A DNA stretch of 64,000 nt. Origin: Tetraselmis striata. Lineage: Eukaryota > Chlorophyta > Chlorodendrophyceae > Chlorodendrales > Chlorodendraceae. Under the pieces are notes generated by a model, which was not told the origin of the DNA, made no database searches, and was given only the letters and a program-made list of their open reading frames with translations. Made by a program: the position numbers and the translations under genes. Each line of letters starts with the position of its first letter. Within the stretch, counting starts at the first letter, position 1. Location of the stretch: the NCBI GenBank assembly GCA_006384855.1, contig VCJN01003259.1, forward strand, positions 415,670 to 479,669, written 5' to 3'. Positions 21,240 to 34,495 of the stretch are shown piece by piece.

Positions 21240-23230
21240 ATGGTGGTATTTCATAGTCAGTGCCGAGACGAAAAAAATTGGTAGGTTCTAGTACTGGTAG
21301 TCGGGGCAAGTAAAGCACTGGCCTTGCTGCTGAGGTTTGCATGGCACAGTGCAATTCCCGATCGGTGGTACTCGATGCACTCGGATGAGAAGTTGGCCAA
21401 GTTGGATGCCCAAGCAACGGTTCTTTGTGGCAACAGGGCTTTGCACTTCACAGCAGTATGCAAGCCGCTCTCCACGCTGAGGCGGTGGCCGATCTTCATC
21501 CATTTGTCACTTTTGCAACAAATATTAGATATTGTTGATGATGGCATTTTCGAGCACAAGGCTAATGAAACTGCCCAAAAACTAGGCGACACCTGGACAC
21601 ATAGGGGGGCAGCGCCGTAACCTGTTGGCGGTGCATCCACCGAACGCCGCCGCTTGTGTGAGCAACATTCCACAACTGCGGTTCGCTGATGCTACTCCGG
21701 CGAGTACATGTATACCATGCCACAAAAGTCCTTGCACATAGAAAACCTCGTGTGTATGTGGACTCGCATGGACGCCGAAGCAACGGTGCTTTGTGGTAAG
21801 GTGGCTTCGCATTCCTCAGCAGTATGCAAGCCGCTCTCCATGCCGAGGCGGCGGCCGCGGGGAGGTCCTCTTCAGGTTGTCGCACTTGCAACCTTGTTAG
21901 TTTTTTCTGCAATGGCATCCTCGAGCACAAGGCTATTTAAACTGTCCGGCAAACACTGGCGGTGCATAGGAGGTAACACTGCATCGGCGCAACATCTTGG
22001 CGGTGCAACCACCGGATGCCGCCGCTTGTGTGAGCGTTCCACGACTACAATTCGCTAATGCTACTCCGGACAGTGCGGACAGTGCATGTATACCACACCA
22101 CGAAAGTCGTCGCACATAGAAAACCTCGTATCTACTCGCCTGGATGCCCAACCAACGGTGTTTTGTGGTAAGGCGGCTTCGCATTCCACACCAGTATGCA
22201 GGCCGCTCTCCACGCCGAGGCGGTGGCCGGCTTTCGTCATCCAAACTTTGTCACACTTGCAACAATATATATGATTTTGACGATGGCGTTTTCGAGCACA
22301 AGCCTAATGAAATTGCCACAAGACCAGGCGAACCATGGACACATAGGGGGGCAATGCCGCAACATGCTGGCAGTGCAGCCACCGAACGCCACCGCTTGTG
22401 TGCGCATTCCGCGACTGCGGTTCGCTAATGCTACTCTCCGGCGAGTGCATGTATACCATACCACGAAAGTCTTCGCACATAGAAAACCTCATGTCTGCTG
22501 CTCCGGCCAGTGAAGATATAACATGCCACAAAATTACTACCCTTACAGTGTCTAGCAGTGTATCCTTCTTGGGCTTGCACATAATAGAATACCGCGTGTC
22601 TACAGTGTGTCCTTCTCGCATAGCCAAGGGGCTTTGCATTCCACAGTCTGCAAGCCGCTCTCCACGCGGAGGCGGTGGCCGGTTCTCCTCCGTTTGTCGC
22701 ACACTGGTAACAATTTTTTTATTTTTTTGTTTTATTCTTATTTGCTAATGGCTCTCTCGAGCACATAGAAGACTGCTAATGAAATTGCCTAAAAACAGTC
22801 GACACATAGGGGGGCAACACCGCAACATGCTATAGCGGTGCAGCCACCGTACGCCACCGTCTGTGTGCGCAATCCACTGCAGCAATTCAGCACTGCTCCG
22901 GCCAGGTTATATATACCCTGCCACAAAATATTTACACATAGAAAACCGCGTGTCTACTCTTCTGGAGGCCCAAGCAACTGTGCTTCGTAATGAAAGGGGC
23001 TTTGTATTCCACAGCATGCAAGCCGCTCTACAGGCCCAGGCGGCGGCCGCCGGCCGGTTCTCTTCCTTTTGTCGCACATGCAAAAATACCATTCTGAAAT
23101 GCCGTGCTTGGGCACAGGGCTAAAATTGCGTAATAGAACAACCGAGCGGCGCACACCGGTAAGGGGCAGCGGCATGTTGGCGGTGCAGCCACCGTACTCT
23201 AATGTGCGCACACCCCCGTTGTTGATTGCG
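21240..23230 (+). repeat. satellite array, about 365-bp unit, at least 5 copies
   Basis: The landmark TGCAAGCCGCTCTCCA (one or two changes per copy) occurs near 21459, 21823, 22193, 22647 and 23014, giving spacings of about 364, 370, 454 and 367. Each unit also has TACTCCGG, ATAGAAAACC, CGAGCACA and GGCGGTGCA in order. The longer third interval holds an extra segment at about 22500-22630. Apparent ORFs inside are short and inconsistent between copies. Confidence 0.9.
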
Positions 23231-24239
23231 TATGCGTACTGCTTGCATATACGTACTCACATGTGTTTGAGCCCAAGGCGTTTCTATCGGGCCGTGCAAG
23301 TAATGCAGACGTTATGTGCTAGTGCGATTTGTTCCCTATGCTCTGCTAGGGGCTGAAAGAAGACGTAGCACATGTAAAATATAAATTCTATATGGTTGTA
23401 ATCCTGGATATCTCGCAACGCTGGCTGAGCACGGGCTCGCCCTCTTGCCTTGAAAGCTCAGAATCAGGAAAGTGCGCGCATGTTTGAGCAGGTTTTGCGG
23501 AGCATGTCGTGCATATCCTTTGGGGCGGCGATGGCAAAATGGCAGCGCGGTCGCCACGACGTGAAGCTCAATCCAAAATGAAAGCCCCTCGCGCCCGCAA
23601 GCCTGCGTGAAGTGGCTCATAGCATGCCTCCATGATGTACATTTCCACAGTGATGTGGTTAGTTGGAAATTTCGCAGACGAAGTAAGGCGGTTCAAAATT
23701 TCAGCGTTTTCGTTGTTCATAAACGAATCGATTTCTAAGCCTCTAGTAGGAGAACCCATGGAAACCGTCGACCGTCGAAACGATGGACCCCGCACCATGC
23801 GCCAAGCAGCACCGGCGTGATTGATAATTTAAAATGCAATATATCTCGGAAGCCGTGGAGAAAGAATTGCCCCTGTTTGAGTAAAAATGCTTGCGTGCCA
23901 TGCGCTCAAATCAAATTTTGCGGCCCATGTCGAATGCACTTGTTATGTGTCCGCGTACCAGGTGCAGCCTCGTGCACTCCACTAACACGCACGTAAAATG
24001 GTCCCTATTGCATCATACACTCCTCGTCATGGTCGCAACGGCGTATATTGTGCGTGGGTGCATCGACTGGAAACGACCCAATCGAAATTAAATCCAGAGA
24101 ATGAGAAAACGGGCAGACTTTGTGGCCTGGTGTTATGTATTGAACGGCGGCGCAAGTTATTAGATTTATTTGCAGTTGCGCCTATCGCCCTGTGCACACA
24201 TAATGCCCCACATAGGCACATGGATAGCAATGAGTAGCC
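23231..24239. other. spacer between two satellite arrays
   Basis: About 1 kb with only short ORFs (for example 23568-23798, -). Nothing recognised. Confidence 0.4.
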
Positions 24240-25480
24240 TGCCTTGATGATAGCGAGGACGACCATATTCTGACTGCTTCGCTCCGCAGTTTAATTCACT
24301 GATGAGGTCTGCCAGTAGCGGAATTGCGCGCACCGGCTGTCCGGCACCGCATGCCAGCGAGCACAAACAAATCACCATACCGCTCATCATATGTAATCGA
24401 AAGCGCCGCAGCTGCCAATAGGGGCATGGCCCTACGCGCGTGGTATCCCCGCTGGTTGGTTCTCTGGTGACACTTGGACTCAGCTAGTAGCCTTGTTTGT
24501 TCCCTTTGGTGTTTGCTGCTGTTTTGTATTTTTGCTGGATATCCCCCGTCACTCACTCACTCACTCCGGTCAGTGCACAATACAAAGAAGACGAATGGCG
24601 CATTCGTAAGGTGTAACTATGGCCTGGTACCCATGTAACGGACCACATGGCTAAATTGATAGCATATCATCATCCATCATAGCATAGCAGACCGGGCAGC
24701 ATGCCTTCCTGGTAGTGAGGACCATAGCTTGGCTGCTCGCTCCGCTATTGCACTGATATTGCCCACCATCGGCACCTTTTTTTGCGGGCACCGGTCCGCC
24801 ACCACCGCATGCCACTGCGCACAAGGCACACCGCTCATGATAGACTTTACAGCATGACAGCTGTCTATGGTATATCGCCTCACGCAGCATCCCGGGACGA
24901 TGGGTCCTGACTGCACTTGACCCCCTAGTCAGCAAGGCGCCTTGTTGATTATTCTCTCCTGATGGCTTGTTTGGTGCGGTTTCTACTTATGCTGGATATT
25001 CCCCGCCACTCCTAGCTCCGGTAAGGGCACGGTACAAAGAAGAAGATTGACGCATCTGGCAGGTGTAACTATGGCTTGCTGCACATGCAGTGTCCTGCAT
25101 GGCTAGATGGATGGCATATTGGGCAGCCTTCCTTCCAGGTCGTGCTTGAGTTATGGCTTGGCGGGCTAGAACTATGGCTAGCTTATGACTATGGCTTGGC
25201 TGCCCGCTCCGCTAGTTCACTGATATGCTGCAGCGGATATGGCCCACCAATAGCGGCTTTGCGAGCACCGAGGACTGGCCGGCACCGCACGCCAATGCGC
25301 ACATCAAACTACTATACAGCATCCCTGCTGCCGGGTTCCCGATGGCACTTGACCTCAGCTGGGTGCCCTGCCCGTTCACTGTTTGCCTGGTTGCTGCTGT
25401 TTTGCTAGACACCCGTCATTAAATGCCGTGGCGAAGCCACAGAATACAATGAACAATGGCGCATTGAGGGAGTGTACGCA
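24240..25480 (+). repeat. tandem array, about 460-bp unit, 3 diverged copies
   Basis: Units carry GCTCCGC near 24281, 24736 and 25206, each followed by CACTGAT and by a GGCACCGCATGCCA-like string. Each ends with a CACTC..CTCCGGT..G.ACA.TACAAAGAAGA string, then GCGCATT and GTGTAACTATGGC. The sequence is unrelated to the neighbouring 365-bp satellite. Confidence 0.75.
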
Positions 25481-26171
25481 TGGCCTGCTGCACATGTAAT
25501 GACTGGTTGATTAAGACCGCGTGGGGGAGCCGAGCGCACGACACCACATGGCGGGGCCGGCTTGATGCTTGGCGTCGGCGTGTCACGACTGAACTGAGCG
25601 TGACGGTGTTCCGATGGCGGCGGCCCAAAGCGGATGGTTGGCGGGCTGGTGAGGTCTGCTGGCGTCGAGGAACAGTCCTGGCTAGGCAGGCAGCTCCCTG
25701 CACGGGAGTGCCGCCACGCTCCTTTCCGCTGGGTAGAGGGCAGAAATGACGTGACGTAAACCTCCAATAAGTTTGGTACAGCGGTTGATTTCGGGTGGCT
25801 TCCGCAATCAATGCAGAGGCTTTGGCTAAGGGCGTCTCCAGAGGGCGCCGCACTACATATCCCGACAGATTGCGCAGGCATCGTTGACCCTCCGTGGGCT
25901 TGCAGCACTACGAGCAGCGGAGGACGATAGGTTGATGTCTCCCCCCCGCCCCTCCCCGCCCTTCCCTCCCCCGCTTCGGAGCCCGGAGGGGCTGTGGCCT
26001 TCTGGTGGATGTTGCCTTTCCCCCGGTGCCATTCTTCTCCTTCGTGGCCTTCGGCAGGCTGCATGCTACGGGCTGCAGCCAACCCTATGCGGGTTCGTGC
26101 AGCCCCCCGAAGGACAGCTTGCCTGCGGAGTTGGAAGACTGGCAGGAATACAGGTGCGACAAATTTCAAAT
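25481..26171. other. spacer downstream of the TIR-ARM gene
   Basis: Contains dispersed repeat family A copy 4. Long ORFs here (for example 25405-26169, -) run through repeats and are low-complexity Pro/Arg/Ser; I do not call them genes. Confidence 0.4.
26050..26150 (+). repeat. dispersed repeat family A, copy 4
   Basis: ATGCTACGGGCTGCAGCCAA, then CCCTATGCGGGTTCGTGCAG and GTTGGAAGAC; best match to the reverse complement of 1753-1845. Confidence 0.65.
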
Positions 26172-29100
26172 CTAAGATGTCTTCCCCTTGTTTCCTCTCT
26201 TCAAGCGGCCGCCGGTGGCTTGGGGCGCCGTCGCGGCGGCGTCACCGGCCGTCGCCGCCTCGGCGTCCGCCACCATTTGCTGCACTTCCGCGCTGCCGGG
26301 GTGCGCGCGCCGGGCGGCGGCGAGGTCAGCCGCGAGGCCCAGGCGGCCCGCGGCGGCCCGGTTGGCGGCGCTGCCGGCGCAGAGGTGCGACACGGCGTCG
26401 CACGCGTTGGCCACCACTGACACGTGCCCCGCCGCGTGCGCGCGCAGCGCCATCTGCACGTCCGCGAGCAGCCCCAGGCGCGCCGCCGCCGCCTGGTTGC
26501 CGCCGTTGCCCGCGCACACGCGGCCCACTGCGCAGCAGGCGTGCGCGGCGACGGTGTAGTGCACCGAGCCGTGCGCCTGCAGCACCGCCTGCAGGTTGGC
26601 CAGCAGCCCGAGGCGGCCCGCCTCCGCCTGGTTGTTGGCGTCCGCGTAGCAGAGCGTCATCACCGCCGCGCACGCGGGGTTGGCCACGCCCGGGTCGCGC
26701 AGCCCGTGGCCGCGCAGCACGCCCTGCAGGTCGCCCAGCAGCCCCTGCCAGCCCGCCTCCGCCGCGTTGGCGCCGTTGTTCACGCAGAGCCCCGGCGACC
26801 GCGGACGCCACCTCGCGCGCCACGCGCCCGCTGCCCGCGTGCGCCTGCAGCGCGCCCTGCAGGTCGCCCAGCAGCCCCGCCTCGCCCGCCGCCGCCTGGT
26901 TGGGGCCGCTGTTGGCGCAGATGGCCAGCACCGCGCCGCACACGTGCGCCACCAGCTCGGGCGCCGTCCCGCCATGCGTGCGCAGCGCGGCCTGCCCGGA
27001 GGCACGGAAGCGGGCAGCGCCAAGCGTCAACATCAACGCCGCGTCAACCATCACATTTCAACCATCGCAATTCAACCATTCACGATACCTTGATGGCGAT
27101 GAGACAATATATTCCGGCCTGGATTCCCCAAGCGCTTTCTCTATGAATGCTCACCCAAGTAATGCCGTCCGCCGATATCGGCACTTGTCGTATAGGAAGG
27201 AGGCGATGCCCTTAAAACCACCAACAGCTACACGTAAGGTCCCCCCCCCCCCCCCCCCCTCTCACCTCTCTATGTATACAATTAAATGTTAATGTACAAT
27301 TTACTTAATATGTAAATATGTAAACATAAAACAAAAATATGTACACATCAAACATACACGGCTATATACAGACGCATGTAGACATATGTATTCGGGCGCC
27401 AACGCGGTACTAAGAACACCATGAACGAGACGCTGTCCTGCCTGTAGAGGAACCATTAAGAAAAAGTTCTCATGGGTTGCTAGGAGGCCCAACTTTAGGC
27501 TTGTGATGAGAGTTCGTAGCGATGAGTTCACACCCGTACACATGTCCACGAAAAAAAGCATGTAGAACATGTGCACATCTCTACACATCTGAAGGCACCA
27601 GCAGGTGATCCGGTGCGACAGTTGGTGCCGCTGCTTACCTGCAGGTCGGGCAGCAGCCCCAGCGCCGCCGCCTCGCCCTGCGCGCCTCCGTGGTTGAGGC
27701 ACAGCGCGCGCACCGCGCCGCAGGCCGCCTCCGCCACGCGGGCGTGCCCGCCGCCGAAGTCGCGCAGGCAGCCGCGCACCTCGGCCAGCAGCCCCAGGCG
27801 CAGCGCCTCGTCGCGCCCCGAAGACGAGCCGCCCGCGATGGTGGCCACCGCGCCGCAGAGCGCCGCCACGCCGTCGGCGTCCGCCTTGCTGGGGGACTGC
27901 AGCCGGCTAGCCAAGCTCACCTGCAGGCGGCGGCGCGGCCAGCCATGCCGCCGGTCAGCCCCACGCAGCACCGAGGACTTCGCGGCCACAACTACGGGTG
28001 CCGGTGCACCTACGAGAACGCTCACTATTAGCCTCAAATTGGGCTTGCATGCCACCTAAAAACATTCGCTGATATAGTTCCGCTATGATAAGTTCGTCGA
28101 CATTTGACCTCTGGGAGGAAGAACAGCTTCTCAATTGCGGTGTTCTTATCACCGCGCCGGAAACCGCATGCCTGCCGGCGTGAAATGGCTTGTCGCGGGC
28201 CGCATTGCCTCATCAAGCAACTGACTATAAGGGCGCCGCAGTGCTTTTGCCTAGCAATGGGCCTTTCAGCAAGGCGCCGGGGACCCTCAGCAGTACGCAC
28301 ATGGAGGCTCACCTACCTCTCACCTACACCATACATATGCTCAGATGGATAAGCCCCCTCCCCCCCCCCCCCTGGCTCCCCATCCCCCCCCTTGCAGCGG
28401 GGTGGCACTTGCCTGCATGGTGCCCAGTATCCCGCTGCGCGCCGCGTCCTCCGCATTGGCGCTGCTACCCTCGCACACGTCGCTCACTGCGGCCGCCACT
28501 GCCCCGACAAGCGCACTACCGGGTGGCGCATGCATCAGCATGCCCGCCAGCTGCCCCAGCAGCCCTGCGCGCGCCGCCTCCTCCGCGTGCCCTGCGTGCC
28601 CGCGGCACAGCGCCGACACCGCCTGGCATGCGGCGTCCATCAGCTCCGCGCCCGGGTCGGGGTGCGCCGCCAGCGCGGCCACCAGCAGCCCGAGCAACCC
28701 CAGCCGCGCCGCCTCCTCCACGCTGCCGCCGTTGCCCGCACACAGCGCCGCCAGCGCAGCGGCGCCCTCCGCCGCGACGCCCTCGTGGGTCGCGCCGTGC
28801 GCCTCCAGTGCGGCCCCCACCTCAGCGAGCAGCCCCAGCGAGGCCGCCTCCGCCTGGTTACGCGCGTGGCCGGCGCAGCAGGAGGCAAGCGCGCCGCACG
28901 CGTGCTGCGCCACGCCCGGGAGCTCCACGCCGTGCGCGTGCAGCACCGCCGCCAGCTGCGCCAGCATCCCCAGCCGGCCCGCCTCCTCCTGCTGCGCCGC
29001 CCCGCCGCCGACCAGCGCGCGCAGCGCCGTGCAAGCGCGCTCCGCGGCGGCGGGGTTGCCCTGCGCCGTGCGCCGCCATCCCGGGCGCCAGCTCCGCCAG

Positions 29101-32100
29101 CAGCCGCAGCCGGTGCGCCTCTTCGCGGTTGGCGGCGTTGCCGTGGCACAGCGTGGCCACCGCCGCGCACGCCGCGTCCAGCACGCGCACGTCCTCCGCG
29201 CCATGCTGCCGCAGCGCGGACGCCAGGTCCGCCAGCAGCCGCAGCCGGCCCGCCTCCGCCTGCACCGACGCGTTGCCAACCGCGATGGCCCACACGGCGG
29301 AGCAGGCCGGCTCCACGACCCCGGGGTGCGTCGCGCCGTGCGCGCGCAGCACGCCCTGCAGGTCCTCCAGCAGTCCCAGCCGCCGCGCCTCCCCCTGAGA
29401 ACCGGAAGGCAACAGGCGAGCCGGAGGGGGGGTGGGTCGGGCGGGGGGGGGGGGGGGGGGGGGCGTCAGTCCGCGCACTTGCTGACGCCCTGCGCGTACA
29501 GATGCCAGCGGAGCAGGGCACCCGGTGTCCCGCCGTTTCTGCATTATGTTTCGCCGTATTTTCTCCGATTCCGGGCACCGTCCTTCCAATCCAGGCAGCC
29601 GGAGTGGGTCGATGATGAGCCCTGGCTGCTAGCTTCCCCAGAGCCCCAATGCTGCGAGTTACCCGGGGCAGGCGATTGCCGGCCTGGTTGAGCTACCCCT
29701 GATTGCTTAGGGCTTCGTCCCCTCTACAGGGCTCTATGTATTGCCTGCGTGAATGGCTGCAACACGTGGCGGGTGCGGTGCGGCTGCACCCGATCAGAAT
29801 CCTACAATTGGAAACGCCAATGCTCCGCCCCCTCTTCCCCTCCTCACGCCCTCGCAATGCGCAACTCATCCCACGCCAAACTATCCCAGACGGGCTCCTC
29901 CGCTCAAATGTTACGAGAACAAGTCCGTTTTGGGAGGGGCGAGAAAGGCTGTAGATGTCAGGGCCTGGGCAACTAGCCACAAGGGAGTCTGCTCAGCCTG
30001 GGAGGATTGGGGGAGGGGGAGGGGGTGGGGGTGGGGGCCGCGCCTGGTTGTCGGACTGCCCGGCGCAGATGTTCATCAGCGCCGCGCACGCCGGCTCCAT
30101 CGTCCCGGCGTCGCCGTTGGTGTGCCAGCGCAGCGCCGCCTGCAGGTCCGCGATGAGGCCCAGCTCCCCGGCGATCACAGCGTTGTCCCCCGTCTGGATG
30201 AGGACCATGGGCGAGCATCAAGATGTCAGTCTCCTTAAGGATGCCGTTGGAGAGGGGGGCAGGAGGGGTCCGGAGATAGACAGTGAAGATCTAGAGGACC
30301 TCCAGGCGATGTGCATACGTAGGAGGAGAAGGAGGGGAGCATCGCAGAGAAGGAGGGGGGAGGAAAGGGGGGTGAAGTGGGGATGGCTGGCAGGTGGGCC
30401 AGATCTCGCAGTACAGCTGCTGTCACCTGGCACACGGCCCATATGGCGGCGCACGCACACTCTGTGAGCTCCGTGCTGAGCGCGCCATGCGCCTGCAGCG
30501 CCGCCTGCGTGTCTGCAAGCAACCCAGCCGCGCCGGCGGCGGCCTGGTTGGCGGGGCAGTGCGCGCAGAGCGCCTCCACCGCCGCGCAGGCGGCCGTGGC
30601 GATGTCCACGTGGTGCGGGCCGTGCCCCTGCAGCACCAGCTGCATCTCCCCCAGCAGCCCGAGCTCCCCCGCGGCCGCCTCGTTGTCCGGCATGTCAGCG
30701 GCAACGGCGCGCACCGCACCGCACGCCGCGCGCACGATGCCGAGGTCGGTGGCGCCGTGCCAGCGCAGCGTCGCCTGCAGGTCCGACAGCAGGGGCCTGG
30801 CCTCATTCTGGTTGGCGGGGTGCCCGGCGCACAGCGCCGCCACCGCGGCCGCTGTGGACTCGGAGGTCGCGGGGTCGAGCCGGCCCAGAGCGCGCTGGCA
30901 GTCCTCCAGCAGGCCAAGCTCCCCGGCGGCCGACTGGTTGGGCGCACAGTCGGCACAGATGGCGGCCAACGCGGCCGTCGACGCGGCCACGGCGCCGGTG
31001 TCCGTCGCGCCGTGCGCGCGCAGCACTGCCTGCAGCTCCGGCAGCAGCCCCGCCGCGGCGGCGGCGGCCTGGTTGGCCTCCTCGCCGCGCACCACGCGCT
31101 CCACCGCCCGCGCAGCGGCCTCCGCCACTGCGGCGCCGCTCGAGGCGTGGCTGCGCTTCAGCACCGCGCGCAGATCGGGCAACAGACCGAGTCGCGCGGC
31201 CTCCGCCTGGTTGGCGGCAGAGTCGGCGACGAGCGTGATAAGCGCGACGCAGGCCTCCTCCAGCGCCGCGACAGCGGGGCCGTCGTCCTCCGGCGCGGCG
31301 CCGCTGTGCCCTCGGATCACCGCCTGCAGGGCCGGCAGCACGCGCAGCCGGCCCGCTTCTGCGCCGTTGGCGCGGTGGCCAGCGCACATGTTGGTGACCA
31401 TACTGCAGGCGTGGCGCGCCATCTCGGCGTCGGAGGCCCCGTGCGCGACCAGCGCTGGCAGGATGTCGCGCAGCAGGCCCAGCCGGGCAGCTTGAACCTG
31501 CGGGAAGGGGCGACAGCAGGGGAGCGGCGGCAACATTGCGTCAGGGCTGCCACTCTCAAGCGCGGTGCCCAACCACCCGCCGCGCCTCTTGTCGACATAG
31601 GACTGTGACGGCTTTCAAAACACCTCTTTCGCGGTATATATGATTCCCCGACATTGCGGCATTTGCGAGATAGATACCGCGAGGTGGCGGCATTTCTAAT
31701 TTCTTGCTTTGCCCGATCGTAGCAGTACCAGCACACCAGCACAAAACTGCTCAAGCGCGACCTCATCTTATTATCTGGAGGCAATTACAGCTCATAATTG
31801 CCAGTGAGCCGAGCAGGCGGGCACAATCGAAAATGCACAATCGCGAGTTGTTGTGCACACAACTTATTCAGGCAAGCTGGCGAGAACATCACTGATACTT
31901 TGGCGAAAAGACAGCATAGTGTAGTATAGATAGTTAGTAAAGAACAACCGAGGCAACATGTACCGAAATGGAGTTCCATATTAATCATGTAATACTTTGG
32001 CGCATCTTAATGGGCTCGGACGACGACGGAAGGGCAAAAGCTCGGCATGAAGAATAGCAATTCGACAGCAATACCGACTCCAGAAACGTGTGGGAGGACA

Positions 32101-34464
32101 AAGGGCGCACACCTGCGAGCCGACGCTGGCCAGCCACGTGTGGTTCAGCGCAACGCAGGCCTGCAGCGCGACACCCGCGTTGGTGGCGCCGTGTGCCCGC
32201 AGTGCCGCGCCCAGCTCGGCCGCCAGACCGATGCGGGCTGCCTCCGCCTTGTTGGCAGGCGCGTTGGTGCAGATGGCGGCCAGCGCCGAGGCGGCGGCAA
32301 AGGCAATGCCGGGGTGGGCGGGGCCGTGGCGGCCCAGCGCGCCCTGCAGCTCCGCCAGCAGCCCCAGCTGGCCTGCCTCAAGCTTATTGGGCGTGCAGCT
32401 GGAGCAGATTGCTAGCACGGCCTTGCAGGCGCGCTCCGCGTCCGTGGGGCGCTCCCGGCCGCGGATGCGCAGCACAGCTAGCAGGTCGGCCAGCAGGCCC
32501 AGCCGACCCGCCTCGAGCTGGTTGCTCTCGTGGCGCGAGCAGAGCGCCATCACTGCGCCCGCGGCGGCGCTGTACTGCGGCACCGCCGGCTCGCCTCTTG
32601 TCGCGTGCGCACGCAACACGGCCTGGAAGTCGGCCAGGAGGCCGAGCCGCCCTGCCTCGCCTTGGTTGGCGCGCACCTAGCAGCGAAAAAGTATCATCGT
32701 CTTCGATCAGCCACGCGCCATCAAATTTATGAGAAAATGACACATAAAGGATTACATCGAATGTTGCAGCAAAGACAATGAATACCATTACAGATGGCAG
32801 CTGAAGATGTATAACAGGATGATGACAGGACATGCTTTGGCGCAGATATATGTTAAGATGTGAAGCACCATGTATCAGTGCAGTTTATGCATTGTGAATG
32901 TACGAATACGACTATTGGTACTATTGACATGCACCTGCAGTAGGACAAATGTACACACGTATAGATATGTAACGAATGCATGGATACAGTAACGATTGCG
33001 GAATTATAAGTGAAATCATGGCCATAGGGTGCGTCCTCCCTGCCGCCCTCCTATCACATGCGGCTGGCGCACCTTGCTGCAAACGTTAGCCGTTGCCACC
33101 GCCATGATGCCCACCACCTCGGGCTCAGTGCCGCCGTGCGCTCGGAGCGCTGCGCGCAGCTCACCCACCAGACCCAGTTTGCCAGCCTCCACCTGGAACC
33201 AGCAGCGCACTGCATGTGAGAGAACTTGTACCACGGACCAAGCTATTATCATAATGCCTGTCAGCCACCTTCACCTCGTGTGATGGTAATTCTCTTTCTC
33301 CCTCTCTCTACCAAGGACCAAGGACGGAGAGAGGAGGGGATAGGATGGAACTTCTTGCTGGTGTCCTTTACGTATGTCCCTATCCACGTGCTGGCTGATT
33401 ACGTGTATGTATTTGTGGAAAGGTGAATAGACTGAACAGACTTACCACTTGTGCTGGGGGATCACATACGCATAGAGAGGCAAAGGGTCGAAGCACTGGT
33501 AAAGCACTGAGAGGCTAAGTTGCTATATAAATTTGGACAAAGCGTCATGCCATCAGTGAGTACTTTGTTGCTGCAGCTGCCATGCTCGCAGTAACCGGCG
33601 GCTGTAGGTGGCGACGCTCTACGGGTTCAGACGCGGTAGTAAGAACACTGCGAGTAGGAATCTGCCCTGCCTGCTAGAGGTCAAATGTAGGCGGAACTAT
33701 AGCGGAAGTACAGCGAATGTTCTTATGGATTGCATGCAGGCCCGATTCGAGGCTAACTATCTGGGCTCTTCTTATAGGCGCGTTGGTACCCGTCGTTCAT
33801 CACGATGTAACGACGTCTTGTTCAGCCTTGCGCTTTGTGCTTGAGGACTGAGACACCACAACACCTGGCCAACGTCCTCACTCGCGGTGCTGACGATCGC
33901 GTCGACGCACATGTCAGGATAGGGCGACGAGGCTAGCGGGGCGCACCTGGTTGGCGGTACAGTGGTAGCATAGGTGTGCGACCATGGAGCCCACAGCGGC
34001 TGCCAGGCCTGCGTGGCGCCGCCCATGGGCCGTCATGGCAGCCGCCAGGTCGCGGAGGAGCCCAAGGCGGCCGGCGTGCGACTGGCTGGCAGGGTCCGAG
34101 GGGCAGACGGCGCGCATGGCGGACGCCACCTCCTTGGCCACCTCCGGCAAGGCGCCCGTGGCCACCCGCAGCGCGGCCTGCAGCTCGACAAGCACATCCA
34201 GCCGGGAGGCCTCCACCTTGTTGGGGCGGCAATGCGTGCAGAGCGCCGCCAGGGCGGCGACCAGGGCGGCAGTTGCGGCGGGGACGCCGGCGGAGTGGGC
34301 GCGCAGCGCGGCTTGGAGGTCGGCAATAAGCCCCAGGCGGCCCGCCTCCGCTTTGGCCGGCCCCGAGCTACCCAGCAGCGCCAGCAGCGCTCGGCAGACG
34401 CGCTCCGCGATGCCTGCGCGAGACAGGCCGAGCGTGCGCAGTACCGCCTGTTGGGTTGAAGGGG

Positions 34465-34495
<31 letters not shown>

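Noticed and set aside
25405-26169. 254-codon minus-strand ORF downstream of the TIR-ARM gene
   Set aside because: Overlaps dispersed repeat A, low complexity, no start or splice context.
27301-27702. 133-codon minus-strand ORF in the last ARM intron
   Set aside because: Reads out of exon 10 into the intron and through the MITE; not conserved repeat sequence.
28190-29398. 402-codon plus-strand ORF and similar long ORFs at 25994-27292, 28345-29691 and 30394-31608
   Set aside because: They run antisense to the ARM exons and consist of Pro/Arg/Ala/Ser-rich sequence caused by the GC-rich repeats; the minus-strand frame has the real repeat pattern and splice sites.
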